This document shows positions 62,939 through 64,000 of a DNA stretch of 64,000 nucleotides, piece by piece. Location of the stretch: the NCBI GenBank assembly GCA_014896455.1, contig JADBKJ010000020.1, positions 186,001 to 250,000 on the forward strand, read 5' to 3'. Below the pieces are notes generated by a model. It had not been told where the DNA came from. It worked only from the letters and a program-made list of their open reading frames with translations, and ran no database searches. The position numbers were made by a program, and so were the translations under genes. The first letter of the stretch is position 1. Every line of letters begins with the position of its first letter. The stretch is from Thermoanaerobacter sp. (GTDB lineage: Bacteria; Bacillota; Thermoanaerobacteria; Thermoanaerobacterales; Thermoanaerobacteraceae).

Positions 62939-62963
62939 TTGTGGCTTTTAAAGCCACTTTTTC
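62939..62963 (+). terminator. Terminator after speD
   Basis: Eight-bp stem GTGGCTTT/AAAGCCAC (62941-62957) followed by T5. Confidence 0.85.
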
Positions 62964-62987
62964 TATAATTAGGGGTGAACATAATTT

Positions 62988-63767
62988 ATGGTAGGTTATG
63001 AGGACTTTGTTAAAAAAATACATAAATTGACTGGAATAGATTTATCTTTATACAAAGAAAAACAGATGAAAAGAAGATTAGAATCTTTAATTACTAGTCA
63101 CAAATTTAGCTCTTATGAGGAATATTTTAATGAACTCTCTGTTAATAAGACATTATATGAAGAGTTTCTAAATTATATTACTATTAACGTGACAGAATTT
63201 TTTAGGAACCCTTCACAGTGGGAAATCTTAGAGAAAGACCTTTTGCCTTACATCATAAAAAAAAGTTTTAGAGTCTGGAGTGCAGCTTGTTCTACTGGAG
63301 AAGAACCTTATTCTGTAGCCATGCTTTTAACAAAGTTTATAGATTTAAAAGATGTGACAATTATTGCTACAGACATAGATGAAAGAGTATTGGAAAAAGC
63401 TAAAAAAGGTATATATTCGGCTGAGAGTGTAAAAAAAGTACCTCAAGAATATAAAAAAAAATTTTTTAGAAAAATTGATGACAAAAGTTATCAGATAAGT
63501 GAAGATATTAGAAAAAGCGTACAATTTGAAAAGCATGACTTGTTAAATGATGAATATCCTAAAAATATAGATTTATTAATTTGTAGAAATGTGTTAATAT
63601 ATTTTAATGACAGAGCTAAAGATAAAATATATAAAAAAATTTTTGAGTCTTTAAATGATAATGGTATATTTTTTGTGGGTAGTACAGAGCAGATAATATT
63701 GCCATATAGATACAATTTTGAACCAATTAAAACTTTTTTCTACAAAAAAATTATTCCACAGGGATAA
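62988..63767 (+). CDS. cheR: Chemotaxis protein methyltransferase CheR
   Basis: SAM-dependent methyltransferase of receptor glutamates. The 259-residue product has an N-terminal helical domain ([20 protein letters not shown]) and the catalytic domain with [44 protein letters not shown] and [13 protein letters not shown]. No other chemotaxis gene is near; it stands between speD and miaB. Confidence 0.94.
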   Translation: MVGYEDFVKKIHKLTGIDLSLYKEKQMKRRLESLITSHKFSSYEEYFNELSVNKTLYEEFLNYITINVTEFFRNPSQWEILEKDLLPYIIKKSFRVWSAACSTGEEPYSVAMLLTKFIDLKDVTIIATDIDERVLEKAKKGIYSAESVKKVPQEYKKKFFRKIDDKSYQISEDIRKSVQFEKHDLLNDEYPKNIDLLICRNVLIYFNDRAKDKIYKKIFESLNDNGIFFVGSTEQIILPYRYNFEPIKTFFYKKIIPQG

Positions 63768-63784
63768 AAGAGGTGTTAATAGTA

Positions 63785-64000
63785 ATGCCTACCAATATTT
63801 ATGTAACCGAAGAAGAATTAAAAAAACAAGAAAAAATAATGAAAGAAATTGCAGAAGAAAATAAGGGTAAAAACCTTTATTATCACATTGAAACTTACGG
63901 CTGCCAAATGAATGTCCATGATTCGGAGAAATTGGCAGGTATGCTAGAAGAGATGGGATATAAACATACTGAAAATCTGGAACAAGCTGATGTTTTACTT
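63785..64000 (+). CDS. miaB: tRNA-2-methylthio-N6-dimethylallyladenosine synthase, 3'-truncated by the window edge
   Basis: Radical-SAM methylthiotransferase acting on i6A37 of tRNA. Only the first 72 codons lie in the window. The start of the MTTase domain is clear: [20 protein letters not shown] (first cluster Cys) after a charged leader of about 35 residues, typical of Firmicute MiaB. SD AGAGGTG. Confidence 0.94.
   Translation, partial: MPTNIYVTEEELKKQEKIMKEIAEENKGKNLYYHIETYGCQMNVHDSEKLAGMLEEMGYKHTENLEQADVLL

Noticed and set aside
1-64000. CRISPR arrays, tRNA or rRNA genes, IS transposases, prophage
   Set aside because: No regularly spaced repeats, no cloverleaf with acceptor stem, and no transposase, terminase or portal-like proteins were found on reading the window.

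Overview
The window is a low-GC, almost wholly plus-strand stretch of a thermophilic, endospore-forming anaerobic Firmicute chromosome. Gene order and protein sequences point to Thermoanaerobacter or a very close relative. The evidence is a full spoIIIA operon, spo0A, spoIIA-sigF and spoVA genes, ferredoxin-linked 2-oxoacid metabolism, and the OLE RNA with its membrane partner placed between ispA and dxs. No rRNA, tRNA, CRISPR array, phage or transposase gene was seen. The first gene (proB) and the last (miaB) are cut by the window edges.

Layout: 1-4.8 kb proBA, aroQ, an Xaa-Pro peptidase, efp and an acidic zinc-ribbon protein. 4.9-9.9 kb spoIIIAA-AH. 10-22.6 kb is an Asp23-type gene, nusB-folD-xseAB-ispA, the OLE RNA (14192-14780) and oapA, dxs-tlyA-nadK-argR-recN and spoIVB. 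22.7-33 kb holds spo0A, steA and a SteB-like gene, two cell-envelope genes, nudF, EndoQ, spoIIM, a XerD homologue that has lost its catalytic residues, and dacF. 33.2-37 kb holds spoIIAA-AB-sigF and a dodecin-spoVAC-AD-AE cluster. 37.1-42.5 kb holds a tRNA nucleotidyltransferase, a site-2 protease, scpAB, a DUF2953 gene, ytfJ and a second D,D-carboxypeptidase. 42.8-49.4 kb holds a flavoprotein pair, rluB, speE-speB and an OadA/PycB-type carboxyltransferase. 49.5-57.9 kb holds a LysM coat-like protein, an unknown minus-strand gene, surE, a four-subunit 2-oxoacid:ferredoxin oxidoreductase with an RpiR regulator, gdhA, a ureohydrolase-like protein and a phosphatase. 58.3-64 kb holds a membrane protein, aroH (frame-disrupted at codon 2), cmk-plsC-ispH-rpsA, speD, cheR and miaB.

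Functional links: speB, speE and speD together give agmatine to putrescine to spermidine. kor plus gdhA join 2-oxoacid oxidation to glutamate metabolism. ispA, dxs and ispH belong to isoprenoid synthesis. A large share of the window serves sporulation.

The signals I find most worth following are these. (1) A roughly 264-bp GC-rich palindromic element occurs twice, with a 63-bp core-deleted derivative. Each copy sits between two terminator-like hairpins, and for two of the three the hairpin sequence is a direct duplication. (2) Four sporulation genes (spoIVB, spoIIM, dacF and the LysM coat gene) share one design: an arm complementary to the Shine-Dalgarno (SD) lies upstream of the predicted sporulation-sigma start site, so only read-through transcripts would have a masked SD. 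(3) Six sites match the sigma-H consensus with identical spacing; two precede spo0A and spoIIA, and the others precede nadK, xerD, kor and gdhA. (4) The XerD-like protein is catalytically dead by sequence. (5) A 40-codon minus-strand gene has a forespore-type promoter. All promoter and RNA-structure calls were made by eye.
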